A DNA stretch of 64,000 nucleotides from Neorhizobium galegae bv. officinalis (GTDB lineage Bacteria; Pseudomonadota; Alphaproteobacteria; Rhizobiales; Rhizobiaceae). A program made the translations under genes and the position numbers. The stretch is taken from positions 1-64,000 of the forward strand of contig CCRI01000006.1 of assembly GCA_000985875.1 (NCBI GenBank), read 5' to 3'. This document shows, in pieces, positions 32,700 through 41,400 of this stretch (positions are counted from its first letter, which is position 1; each line of letters begins with the position of its first letter). Below the pieces are notes generated by a model. The model searched no databases, was not told the DNA's origin, and worked only from the letters and a program-made list of their open reading frames with translations.

Positions 32700-33133
32700 G
32701 TTTTCCGGAGCCGAAGCCGGGTCTCGTCATTCGTTATGCGTTCCTCTGGAGCAGCGATGAAGATCGTGGTTCCGTCGAGGCGGCGAAGGACCGGCCATGC
32801 GCGATTGTCGTTGCCGCCTATAACCAGGCCGGCGCTATCCAGACGATCGTGGCGCCGGTGACGCATTCGCCGCCTCATGGCGGCAACCCGAAGGCCTCAC
32901 TCGAAATACCTGCTGCGATCTGCAGAAGCCTCGGCTTCGACGACGGCCGTCACTGGTTGCGACTGGATGAACTCAACCGGTTCCTCTGGCCCGGTTACGA
33001 CCTGAGGCCGCGTCCGGACGATGCTAGCCGCTGGGACTACGGCATGCTGCCGAAGGACTTCTTCGAGCAAGTGCGCGGGCGCATCATCGACCTGGATCGC
33101 GAGCGGAAGAACAGGATCATGAAGCGGGATTAA
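32696..33133 (+). CDS. putative toxin, MazF/PemK-like (atypical)
   Basis: The 145-residue protein starts with GTG at 32696, overlapping the antitoxin stop. MSFPEPKPGLVIRYAFLW then KDRPCAIVVAA and IVAPVTHSPP recall the SH3-like barrel of MazF/PemK toxins (a start strand, RP-A/C-hVhs, then a P-hT segment). Its second half (LRLDELNRFLWPGYDLRPRP) is unusual, and it is longer than typical MazF (~110 aa). If correct it would cleave RNA. A Phd partner normally pairs with other toxins, which makes the pairing noteworthy. It overlaps the convergent MFS gene by 17 bases. Confidence 0.55.
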   Translation: MSFPEPKPGLVIRYAFLWSSDEDRGSVEAAKDRPCAIVVAAYNQAGAIQTIVAPVTHSPPHGGNPKASLEIPAAICRSLGFDDGRHWLRLDELNRFLWPGYDLRPRPDDASRWDYGMLPKDFFEQVRGRIIDLDRERKNRIMKRD

Positions 33134-34343
33134 GTCCTGCCGTCCGCGCATTCGCCTTCCGCACCAGCCCGACCAGCAGCAGCACCAAGACCAGCGAGAT
33201 GGCTGACAGCACGGCTCCCGTGACCAGGGCGGCGGTGGCGCCGGCGCGGTCGAGGAGGGCGGTGAAGATGACCGGGGCAGCGGCATTGGCGAGGTTCTGC
33301 GGCAGCGACAGGCGGGCGGATTGCAGGCCGAATTCACGCGGCGAGAAGAGCGACAGCGGCAGCAGCGCGCGGGCGACCGCGAGCACGCCGGTACCGAAGC
33401 CATAGAGCACCATGAACACCACCAGGACCGGGGCAGAGGACGTGACGGTCGCAGCGAGCAGGAAGCTGAAGAGAACCAGGGCGGTGCCGACGAGCGACGT
33501 GAGAAGCGCATTGCCGCGTCTGCCGAGAGCCATGTCGACGAAGCGGGCGGAGACGCCGATCGCGCCGCGCGCCGAGCCCAGCTGCAGCGCAAGCGCCGGC
33601 GAGGCGCCGGCCTGTTGCAGGAGAGCCAGCAACGAGGGCGACAGGCCGAAGCTGATGAACGAGCTGATCGCGGTGGCGGCAGCCACCAGGAAGAAGGCGC
33701 GGCGGCGTTCCGGCGGCGTGAAATCGACAGGGACCGTATCCGTGGCCTGAGCTTGCTCGCTCCGGTCGATCGGTTTCGGCAGGCCGAACAGATAGAGCGG
33801 CAGGCAGACGAAGATCTGCAGCGCGGCGGAGAGCACAAACGTCATCCGCCAGCCGACGAGATCGTTCATCAAGGCCAGAACCGGCCAGAAAATGGTCGCC
33901 GAAAGCCCGGTGAACAGCATGAGGATGGCGATGATGCGCTTGCCATCCAGGCCCTCCCGTTCGACGACCGCGGTATAGGCCGGTGCCGACAGGCCGAGCG
34001 CGCCGCCGATGCCGATGACGATCCAGGCAAGCCCGTAAATCAGGATCTCGTGGGCGCTCGCGAGCAGCAGCAGGCCGATCGCGAAGAGGACGGAGGCACC
34101 TGCCATGACCTTTGCGGCGCCGTGGCGGCCGAGCAGCCGCCCGGTCGCGGGACCGGCCAGCGCGCTGACCAGCATCATGATCGACAGGCCGAAGAACACG
34201 ACCTCGTTCGGAAGGTTCAGTTCCGGCGCGACGATGCGGCCCATCACCCCGAGCATGTCGAAGGTCGTGCCCCAGGAGATGATCTGGGTAACGGCGAGCA
34301 CGGCGATCGTCTGCACCGAGCGCAGCGGGAGAATTTTGGGCAT
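33117..34343 (-). CDS. MFS transporter, antisense within the GTA cluster
   Basis: The ~408-residue protein has 12 predicted helices. SWGTTFDMLGVMGRIVAPEL and LAGPATGRLLGRHGAAKVMA (motif A-like) are the landmarks, and the layout resembles the CynX/MFS-1 group. It runs against all GTA genes between g8/TA and g9, so it is an insertion. The start is assigned at 34343 (MPKILPLRS); an ATG at 34358 is also in frame. No ribosome binding site is seen. Substrate unknown. Confidence 0.8.
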   Translation of the reverse strand: MPKILPLRSVQTIAVLAVTQIISWGTTFDMLGVMGRIVAPELNLPNEVVFFGLSIMMLVSALAGPATGRLLGRHGAAKVMAGASVLFAIGLLLLASAHEILIYGLAWIVIGIGGALGLSAPAYTAVVEREGLDGKRIIAILMLFTGLSATIFWPVLALMNDLVGWRMTFVLSAALQIFVCLPLYLFGLPKPIDRSEQAQATDTVPVDFTPPERRRAFFLVAAATAISSFISFGLSPSLLALLQQAGASPALALQLGSARGAIGVSARFVDMALGRRGNALLTSLVGTALVLFSFLLAATVTSSAPVLVVFMVLYGFGTGVLAVARALLPLSLFSPREFGLQSARLSLPQNLANAAAPVIFTALLDRAGATAALVTGAVLSAISLVLVLLLVGLVRKANARTAGLNPAS

Positions 34344-34394
34344 GGCGGCGGGAAGCATTCGCGAAACGGATGTGAGCGACCGACGCTCTAGCAC

Positions 34395-34416
34395 CGCTTC
34401 CGGAGGTACGGAAGCG
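34395..34416. terminator. hairpin between MFS and major tail genes
   Basis: CGCTTCCG (34395-34402) and CGGAAGCG (34409-34416) form a perfect 8-bp stem with a GAGGTA loop, just before AGGAAAGGACTTCCAG and the tail gene start. It may end readthrough or shape the g9 leader. Confidence 0.45.
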
Positions 34417-34447
34417 ACAATCCGACAACACAGGAAAGGACTTCCAG

Positions 34448-34855
34448 ATGGTGGCGCAGAAGGGCAAGGACCTGCTCTTGAAGATCGACAATGACGGCGC
34501 GTTCCTGACGGTGGCGGGGCTGCGCTCGAAGCGGCTCGCCTTCAATGCCGAGACCGTCGATATCACCGATGCCGAGAGCGCCGGGCGCTGGCGTGAGCTT
34601 TTGGGCGGCGCCGGCGTGCAGCGCGCTTCTCTGACCGGCGGCGGCATTTTCAAGGACCAGGAAAGCGATGCGCTGGTGCGGGCGGCGTTCTTTGCCGGCA
34701 GCATTCTTGTCTGGCAGATCCTGATCCCCGCCTTCGGCTCGGTGACCGGACCGTTTCAGGTGACGGCGCTCGAATATTCCGGAGAGCACAATGGCGAGAT
34801 CCGCTTCGAGCTGGCGCTGGAATCGGCGGGCAGCCTGACTTTCGGAGCGCTCTGA
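34448..34855 (+). CDS. GTA major tail protein (TP901-1 family, gp9)
   Basis: The 135-residue protein shows VAQKGKDLLLKIDNDG, SAGRWRELLGGAGVQRASLT and FAGSILVWQILIPAFGSVTG. This is the phage major tail tube (TP901-1) pattern of GTA gp9. It polymerises to form the tail tube. The start follows GGAAAGGACTTCCAG. Its TGA overlaps the next start as TGATG. Confidence 0.88.
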   Translation: MVAQKGKDLLLKIDNDGAFLTVAGLRSKRLAFNAETVDITDAESAGRWRELLGGAGVQRASLTGGGIFKDQESDALVRAAFFAGSILVWQILIPAFGSVTGPFQVTALEYSGEHNGEIRFELALESAGSLTFGAL

Positions 34856-35202
34856 TGCAGGGCGGACACGCAAACCGCAGGCGCGGCGAGGTGGAGGCGG
34901 TGATCGACGGCGAGCGCCGCTTTCTCTGCCTGACGCTGGGCGCATTGGCGGAGCTGGAAACTGCGTTCTCCGTCGGCGACCTCAATGGGCTGGCGGACCG
35001 GTTTTCCTCCGGGCGGCTGAAGGCAGCGGACATGATCCGGCTGATCGGTGCCGGCCTGAGGGGTGGCGGCAATCTCTACTCCGACGACGAGGTGGCGGCG
35101 ATGAGCGTCGAGGGCGGAATTTTAGGCTACGCGCGGATTGTCGGCGATCTTCTGGCGGCGACGTTTGGAGCGCCGGGCGGAGAAGCCGCGGCAAACCCTT
35201 GA
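34855..35202 (+). CDS. GTA gp10-family protein
   Basis: The 115-residue protein begins MQGGHANRRRGEVEAVIDGE. It has LTLGALAELETAFSVGDLNG and RLKAADMIRLIGAGLRGGG, the conserved block of the GTA gp10 / gene-transfer-agent family. It sits between major tail and tape measure, the place of tail assembly chaperones. It overlaps the next TTG start by four bases. Confidence 0.85.
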   Translation: MQGGHANRRRGEVEAVIDGERRFLCLTLGALAELETAFSVGDLNGLADRFSSGRLKAADMIRLIGAGLRGGGNLYSDDEVAAMSVEGGILGYARIVGDLLAATFGAPGGEAAANP

Positions 35203-35465
35203 GTGCCGCAGCGGGCATCGGAGCAGTCGCAGGGGGAACTTCGAGCGGGTTCTCTGCCGCAACCGCGATCGAAGAGGCGAGGCGACCGTTTCCTTGGGAT
35301 GCGGTGATGCATGCCGGTCTTTGCCTGCTGCGGCTTCCGCCGAAGGATTTCTGGGCGCTGACGCCGGTCGAGTTTTCCGCGATGGCCGGTGGGCTGAAGG
35401 GACGTGGCGCGGGCATGGAGAGGGCGGAGCTGGACGCGCTGATGCGGGCGTTTCCGGATAGGTGA
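35199..35465 (+). CDS. GTA tail assembly chaperone-like protein (gp10.1)
   Basis: The 88-residue protein begins with TTG at 35199, overlapping the previous stop. FPWDAVMHAGLCLLRLPPKD then FWALTPVEFSAMAGGLKGRG match the phage_TAC (DUF2376-like) small protein found after gp10 in GTAs. It should help load tape measure during tail assembly. The N-terminal region is Ala/Gly rich. Confidence 0.8.
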   Translation: MSAAAGIGAVAGGTSSGFSAATAIEEARRPFPWDAVMHAGLCLLRLPPKDFWALTPVEFSAMAGGLKGRGAGMERAELDALMRAFPDR

Positions 35466-35498
35466 GTTAGGGCCGCGGCGACGAAACGGGAGTGCACC

Positions 35499-36029
35499 AT
35501 GGAAGACGATAATAGTTTGGCAGGCACCCTGTCCGGCGCGGAGGCGCTGACCGGCGTGATGGCGGATCTCGAAGTGCGTTCGCAGCGCTTCGGCACGGCG
35601 CTGACCGGGGCGCTCAGGTCCGCGACGACAGGTGGGCGCGGGCTCGAGGACGTACTCAAGGGGCTCGGCAACCGGCTTTCGGACATCGCGCTTTCCGCTG
35701 GCCTCAGGCCGCTCGAAAACATGCTGGGCAAGGCGATCGGCGGGCTTGTCGGGTCGGTGACGCCGTTTGCCGACGGTGGTGTCGTGCGCTCCCCGAGCTT
35801 CTTCCCGATGGGCGGCGATATGGGCCTGATGGGCGAGGCGGGGGCAGAAGCGATCCTGCCGCTGAGACGCGGGCCGGACGGGGTGCTCGGCGTAGCGGCG
35901 GCCGGCAGCGGCGGCCCGCAGATCGTCTTCAACGTGACGGCGGGCGACGCCGCAAGCTTTCGGAAAAGCGAAGGGCAGATTTCCGCCATGCTGGCGCGCA
36001 GTGTTTCGCGCGGACGGCGCGGCCTTTGA
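35499..36029 (+). CDS. GTA tape measure protein (gp11)
   Basis: The 176-residue protein is the short tape measure of GTAs. The first ~90 residues are helical (LTGVMADLEVRSQRFGTALT). Then come FADGGVVRSPSFFPMGGDMG and AGAEAILPLRRGPDGVLG, the conserved Gly-rich block of the family. GTA tails are short, so its small size is expected (RcGTA gp11 is ~220). GGGAG seven bases before the ATG supports the start. Confidence 0.87.
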   Translation: MEDDNSLAGTLSGAEALTGVMADLEVRSQRFGTALTGALRSATTGGRGLEDVLKGLGNRLSDIALSAGLRPLENMLGKAIGGLVGSVTPFADGGVVRSPSFFPMGGDMGLMGEAGAEAILPLRRGPDGVLGVAAAGSGGPQIVFNVTAGDAASFRKSEGQISAMLARSVSRGRRGL

Positions 36030-36052
36030 TGATGATGTTGCGAGGATGAGTG

Positions 36053-36691
36053 ATGAGCGGTTTTCACGAGGTTCGGTTCCCGCTGCGCCTGGCGCTCGGG
36101 GCGACGGGCGGACCGGTGCGGCGCACCGATATCGTCAATCTTTCCAATGGGCGCGAAAAGCGTAACCAGCGCTGGCGGGATTCAAGGCGAAGCTATGATG
36201 CCGGTTCGGGGGTAAAATCGCTCACCGATCTTTATGCGGTGCTGGAATTTTTCGAGGCGCGGGGCGGGCAGCTTTACGGGTTCCGGTTCCGCGATCCCGT
36301 CGACTGGACATCCTGCGCGCCGGGCGAGGCGGTATCGGCGACCGACCAGGTGATCGGCACGGGCGACGGGGAGACCGTGGCATTCCAGCTCGTCAAAACC
36401 TATGCGGATGGCGGCGGGAGATGGACGAGGCGGATCGTCAAGCCGGTTGCCGGAACGGTCGTGGTGTCGGTGGACGGCGTCGCAGAACCGGCGGAGGCCT
36501 GGTCCGTCGATGCGGCAGCGGGGATCGTCACCTTTGCCGCCGGGCATGTTCCGCCGGTCGGGGCGGCGGTGCGGGCGGGTTACGAATTCGACGTGCCGGT
36601 GCGGTTCGATACGGACCGGATCGACGTCAACCTCGCACATTTCGATGCGGGGCATATTCCGACCATTCCGCTGACGGAGGTTTTGGCATGA
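36053..36691 (+). CDS. GTA gp12 (DUF2460) tail protein
   Basis: The 212-residue protein starts MSGFHEVRFPLRLALGATGG. It contains REKRNQRWRDSRRSYDAGSG and YAVLEFFEARGGQLYGFRFR, the DUF2460 core. In GTA particles gp12 is a distal tail hub protein. An in-frame GTG at 36050 is possible. It overlaps the gp13 start by four bases (ATGA). Confidence 0.88.
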   Translation: MSGFHEVRFPLRLALGATGGPVRRTDIVNLSNGREKRNQRWRDSRRSYDAGSGVKSLTDLYAVLEFFEARGGQLYGFRFRDPVDWTSCAPGEAVSATDQVIGTGDGETVAFQLVKTYADGGGRWTRRIVKPVAGTVVVSVDGVAEPAEAWSVDAAAGIVTFAAGHVPPVGAAVRAGYEFDVPVRFDTDRIDVNLAHFDAGHIPTIPLTEVLA

Positions 36692-37563
36692 GAACGGTCC
36701 CGGCTGATCTGGCCGAACATCTGGCTCGGGAGACGACCACCACCTGCCATGCATGGCGGGTGACGCGGCACGACGGGGCGGTGCTGGGATTTACCGAACA
36801 CGACCACGACCTGACATTCGGCGGCACGACCTTCCTGGCGGCGAGCGGGTTTTCGGCAAGCGAGGCAGAAGCGGCAACGGGGCTTTCGGCGGGTGCCGAC
36901 GAGGTTGCCGGTGGGTTTTCGAATGCGGCGATCCGCGAGCAGGATTTGGCAACCGGCAGGTATGACGGTGCGCGGGTGGAGCTGTTTCTCGTCAACTGGG
37001 CGGCGGCGGATCAGCATGTTCTCCTGAACGTGCGGGAGATCGGCGAGGTTTCCCGCGCTGGCGGGCAGTTCCGGGCGGAATTGCGCAGCCTGGCGCATCG
37101 GCTGAGCCAGCCGCAGGGGCGCGTCTACAACCGACGCTGTGACGCGAGCCTCGGGGATGCACGCTGTGGCGTAGACCTCGATCTGTGGCGGGGCGAGGGG
37201 GCGGTGATCGCGGTGCGGGATACGAGCCGGATCGTCGTTTCGGGGCTCGGCGGTTTCGAGGGCGGTTTCTTCCGGCAGGGCGTGCTGACGTTTTCCGGCG
37301 GCGTGACGGTGGATGTCGAGGCCCACGAGAAGCATGCGGATGGTTCGGTGGAGCTGACTTTCTGGCTGCCGCTGGAGGAGCCGGTCGGGGCGGGTCACAC
37401 ATTCACGGTGACCGCGGGTTGCGACAAGTCGTTTGCGACCTGCAGGGCGCGCTTTGCCAACCATCTGAATTTCCGCGGCTTTCCGCATGTGCCGGGCGCG
37501 GATTTCGCCTATTCCTATGCCGACGGGGAGCGGGTCCATGACGGCGGCCCGATCTTCGAATGA
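36688..37563 (+). CDS. GTA gp13 (DUF2163) tail hub protein
   Basis: The 291-residue protein starts MRTVPADLAEHLARETTTTC, with FTEHDHDLTFGGTTFLAASG, QGRVYNRRCDASLGDARCGV and CDKSFATCRARFANHLNFRG. The Cys pattern in the second half is that of the GTA gp13 iron-sulfur-type hub domain (DUF2163). It sits between gp12 and gp14 as in RcGTA. The start is fixed by overlap with the gp12 stop. The stop overlaps gp14. Confidence 0.88.
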   Translation: MRTVPADLAEHLARETTTTCHAWRVTRHDGAVLGFTEHDHDLTFGGTTFLAASGFSASEAEAATGLSAGADEVAGGFSNAAIREQDLATGRYDGARVELFLVNWAAADQHVLLNVREIGEVSRAGGQFRAELRSLAHRLSQPQGRVYNRRCDASLGDARCGVDLDLWRGEGAVIAVRDTSRIVVSGLGGFEGGFFRQGVLTFSGGVTVDVEAHEKHADGSVELTFWLPLEEPVGAGHTFTVTAGCDKSFATCRARFANHLNFRGFPHVPGADFAYSYADGERVHDGGPIFE

Positions 37564-38042
37564 GCGGGCAGGGCGAGCGGGTCGTGGCGTTGGCGCAGGG
37601 ATGGATCGGCACGCCCTACAGGCATCAGGGCGCGCTGAAAGGCGTCGGCTGCGATTGCATCGGGCTCATCCGCGGCATCTGGCGCGAGCTTTACGGAGAA
37701 GAGCCGGAGACTGTGTCGGCCTACGCGCCCGACTGGGCGGAGCGAAGCGGCGAAGACAGGCTGATGGACGCGGCCCTGCGGCTCTTCGGGTCGGCGATGC
37801 AGATGAGTGAGGCGGAGCCGGGTGACGTCCTGCTATTTCGATGGCGGCCGGAGTGCGCGGCGAAACATGCCGGGGTATTGGTCGGGCCACAGCATTTCAT
37901 CCATGCCTATGAGCAATCGGCCGTGACACGCTCGGCGCTGGTGCCATCCTGGCGGCGGCGGGTTGCGGGCGTGTATCGGTTTCCTGTCAAGGCAAGAGGC
38001 CCGCAACCGAACACCCTTTTACATTGTGAAAACAACTATTGA
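37560..38042 (+). CDS. GTA gp14 NlpC/P60 cell-wall peptidase
   Basis: The 160-residue protein has GWIGTPYRHQGALKGVGCDC then IGLIRGIWRELYG (catalytic Cys in GCDCIGL, about residue 33) and AAKHAGVLVG (catalytic His, about 102). It is the tail-associated peptidoglycan hydrolase that helps DNA entry into the recipient. The C-terminal tail (ARGPQPNTLLHCENNY) is unlike the family and may have been acquired where the following non-coding region joins. The start at 37560 overlaps the gp13 stop by four bases. Confidence 0.88.
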   Translation: MSGQGERVVALAQGWIGTPYRHQGALKGVGCDCIGLIRGIWRELYGEEPETVSAYAPDWAERSGEDRLMDAALRLFGSAMQMSEAEPGDVLLFRWRPECAAKHAGVLVGPQHFIHAYEQSAVTRSALVPSWRRRVAGVYRFPVKARGPQPNTLLHCENNY

Positions 38043-38063
38043 TTGCAAATCTAGTACAATGAG

Positions 38064-38091
38064 TTGCATCAATTCAAATGTGATATATATT
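38064..38091 (+). promoter_or_regulatory. sigma70-like promoter between gp14 and gp15
   Basis: TTGCAT (38064-38069) is followed, after 16 bases, by TATATT (38086-38091) in an AT-rich stretch very unlike the surrounding GC-rich genes. Transcription would start near 38098. Confidence 0.55.
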
Positions 38092-38097
38092 GGTGGA

Positions 38098-38188
38098 GTG
38101 ATGAGCGAGGTTGCAGCCTCGCCCATCGTTTTACTTAGGTAGCGAATATGACCCGGACGGCTATAGACCAGCCCGTCCGGGTTTTTTT
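38098..38188 (+). ncRNA. candidate small RNA within the GTA cluster
   Basis: From about 38098 the transcript would fold as two hairpins. The first is GATG-A-GCGAGG / CCTCGC-C-CATC (about 38100-38128). Its A-C mismatch leaves a ten-bp stem with a TTGCAG loop. A 20-base linker follows, then a perfect terminator hairpin and T tract. It has its own promoter, is free of protein-like codons and lies in the 359-base gp14-gp15 gap. No known family is recognised. Confidence 0.65.
38151..38188 (+). terminator. intrinsic terminator in the gp14-gp15 gap
   Basis: ACCCGGACGG (38151-38160), a 12-base loop and CCGTCCGGGT (38173-38182) form a perfect stem, followed by six T (38183-38188). A 10-bp GC-rich stem with a T tract is strong Rho-independent termination. 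It would also stop readthrough from gp14 towards gp15. The remaining gap to 38401 shows no other signal. Confidence 0.85.
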
Positions 38189-38401
38189 CACCATCAGCGT
38201 GACGCTAAAAGGCCTTCGCCTCATAACATCCCCTCCATGATTGAGAGCAGGGCCTCTGCCAAGGTCGATGGGGCCTGTGTCATCGACGCGCCGGCTGGTG
38301 CGGCGCATGCTGCTTTTACTCACAACCTCTATAACCTTAACATGCAATCATTGAGGGTGAATAGTAGTCGCTCGCGTGATCGCTGAACGCGAGGTATTTC
38401 C

Positions 38402-41400
38402 ATGGCCACTATCCTTTTCCAGGCGGCGGGGGCGGCGCTCGGCAGCGTGTTCGGTCCGGTCGGTGCGATCATCGGGCGGGCGGCGGGGGCGCTGGCGGGC
38501 AGCATGGTCGATCGGGCGCTGATCGGCGGCAGCGGCGCGACGATCTCCGGGCCTCGTCTTGCGACTGCACGCATCCCGGGTGCGGACGAGGGCACGGCGA
38601 TCAACCGAATCTACGGGACGGCGCGGATCGGCGGCACGCTGATCTGGGCGACGCGTTTCGAGGAAGAGGTGACGCGTGAGCGCTCCGGCGGCAAGGCGAC
38701 GAGCGGGCCGCGGGTGGAGACGTTCCGCTATTTCGCAAACCTCGCGGTCGGGCTCTGCGAGGGGCCGGTCGCGGGCGTGCGGCGGGTCTGGGCCGATGGG
38801 CGTGAACTCGACCTGACGGCGATCGAAATGCGGGTCTATCGTGGCGACGGCGAGCAATTGCCCGATCCGCTGATCGAGGCGAAGCAGGGCGAGGGCAATG
38901 CGCCGGCCTATCGCGGGCTGGCCTATGTCGTGTTCGAACGGCTGCCGCTCGACAGTTTCGGCAACCGGATACCGCTCCTGCAGTTCGAGGTGCTGCGGCC
39001 GGTCGGCAGGCTCGAAGAGCAGATCCGTGCCGTGACGATCATTCCGGGCGCGACCGAACATGGTTATGCGACCGTGCCGGTGACGGAGAAGACCGGCGAG
39101 GGCAGCGCGCGCATTCTCAATCGCCACACGCTGGCATCCGGAACCGACTGGCAGGCGTCGCTCGACGAGTTGCAGGCGCTCTGCCCGAACCTCGAACGGG
39201 TGGCGCTGGTGGTCTCCTGGTTCGGGACGGACCTCAGGGCAGGGCATTGCCGGATCGTGCCCGGCGTCGAGGTGCCCGAGCGGTGGGAAGAGAGCGCGGA
39301 GTGGTCCGTGGCCGGGATGTCGCGCGGCGGCGCGCATCTGGTGAGCCAGCTAAGCGGGCCGGCCTTCGGCGGCACGCCGAGCGATGCAAGCGTGGCGCAG
39401 GCAGTCGTCGATCTGAAGGCGCGGGGGCTGAAGGTCTATCTCTATCCGTTCGTGATGATGGATATTCCGCCCGGCAATGGCCGGCCGGATCCCTATGGCG
39501 GAGTGGAGCAGGCGGCCTTTCCCTGGCGCGGGCGGATCACCTGTTTTCCGCTGTCGGCGGACAAGACTGCGGATGCGCGGGCGCAGGTGGAGGCTTTCAG
39601 CGCTGGTTCCGAGGGGTATCGGCGCATGGTTCTGCATTGTGCGGGCCTGGCGGCAGCTACGGGCGGGGTCGATGGTTTCATCCTCGGCTCGGAGCTGCGC
39701 GGGCTGACGCAATTGCGCGACGAGGCGGGGACCTTCCCTTTCGTGCAGGAACTGGTTCGGCTGGCGGCGGATGTCAGGGCGATCGTCGGGCCGCAGACGA
39801 AGCTGACCTATGGCGCCGACTGGAGCGAGTATTTCGGCTACCATCCGCAAGATGGGTCGGGCGAGGTGCATTTCCATCTCGATCCGCTCTGGGCCTCGGC
39901 GGATATCGATGCGGTCGGCATCGATAACTACATGCCGCTCGGGGATTGGCGCGACGAGGATCTTGCCGCGGACAATCCGGATGGTTTTCGTCTCGCGGAT
40001 GACGGCCAAGCGATGGCGGCGCAGATCGCCGCCGGCGAGGGTTTCGACTGGTATTATGCGAGCAACGCGGACCGGCGGAGACGGGTGCGATCGCCGATCA
40101 GCGACGGACTGTTGGGCAAGCCCTGGGTCTTTCGATACAAGGACCTGCTGGGCTGGTGGTCGAACCGGCATCACGACCGTGTGGACGGTGCCGAGACCGT
40201 GATGCCCACGGCCTGGATTCCCGGCATGAAGCCGATCTGGTTTACCGAACTCGGGTGCCCGGCGGTCGACAAGGGCGCCAATCAGCCGAATGTCTTTATC
40301 GACCCGAAATCGGCGGAAAGCGCGCTGCCCTATTTCTCGAGCGGCGGTCGGTCGGACAGCATGCAGCGACGGTTCCTGGAAGCGCATCATGGCTGGTGGC
40401 AGGGCGGCGCGCCGCCGGCCGGCATGGTCGATCCGGACCACGTCTTCGTCTGGACCTGGGATGCACGGCCTGTTCCGGCTTTTCCCGGCGATCTTTCCGC
40501 CTGGAGCGATGGCGGCAACTGGCGCACGGGCCATTGGCTCAATGGCCGGCTGGGAGGAACGACGCTTGCCGATGCGATCGCCGCGATCCTGACCGAGCAT
40601 GGTTTTGAAGATTTCGACGTTTCGGAAGTGAGCGGCGACCTGACCGGCTACGTGCAGGGAGAGGTGACCTCCGCGCGAGCGCTTCTGGAGCCGTTGATCG
40701 AGGTCTTTCAGGTGGATGTCGCCGAAGACGGCGGCAGGCTGCGCTTTCGCTCGCGGTTGACGGCGAGCCTTGCGGCGAAGGACATCGCCGTCATAGCCGA
40801 TATCGAGGATGAGCCGCTGTGGTCGGAAAACCGGGGGCATGACAGCGATTTTGCGGCGGAGGCGGTGCTGACCTCCTACAATCCGAGCCTGGACTACGAA
40901 CAGGCGGGCGTGCGGTCGCGGCGGGCGCGGGCGGAAAGCCAGCGCATCCTGAGCTACGACCTGCCGGCCGTGCTGCCGGAGGAGACGTCACTCGGTGCGG
41001 TCGAGATGCTGCTGCGCACCCACAGGGTCGCCAGGCGGTCGTTGAGTTTCGCGCTTTCGCCGGCGGATATTACCGTCGAGCCCGGCGATGCGGTGCGGCT
41101 GGCTCTGCCGGATGCCGCTGGCCCGGAGGGAACGTTCATTGTCGAGCGGATCGAAGAGGGTGCGGCGCGGCGGATCGAGGCACGTCATCACGCGCCGCTC
41201 GCGCCGTTGAACTATGCTGCCGGCGAGGGCCGCAGGAACGGCGGCAGCGCCGTGTCCGACGCATTTGCGCCTGTACTGCACTTTCTCGATCTGCCGCGGT
41301 TTACGCCGGGCGAGGCAGCGGGTTTCGCCCGCGTTGCCGGCTTCTGCCGGCCGTGGCGGCGGATCACGTTATCTTCCTCAGTCACGACGGAAGGGTATCG

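Noticed and set aside
39350..40840. 496-residue open frame antisense to GTA gp15
   Set aside because: It mirrors the codon usage of gp15 and has Arg/His/Pro-rich low-information sequence.
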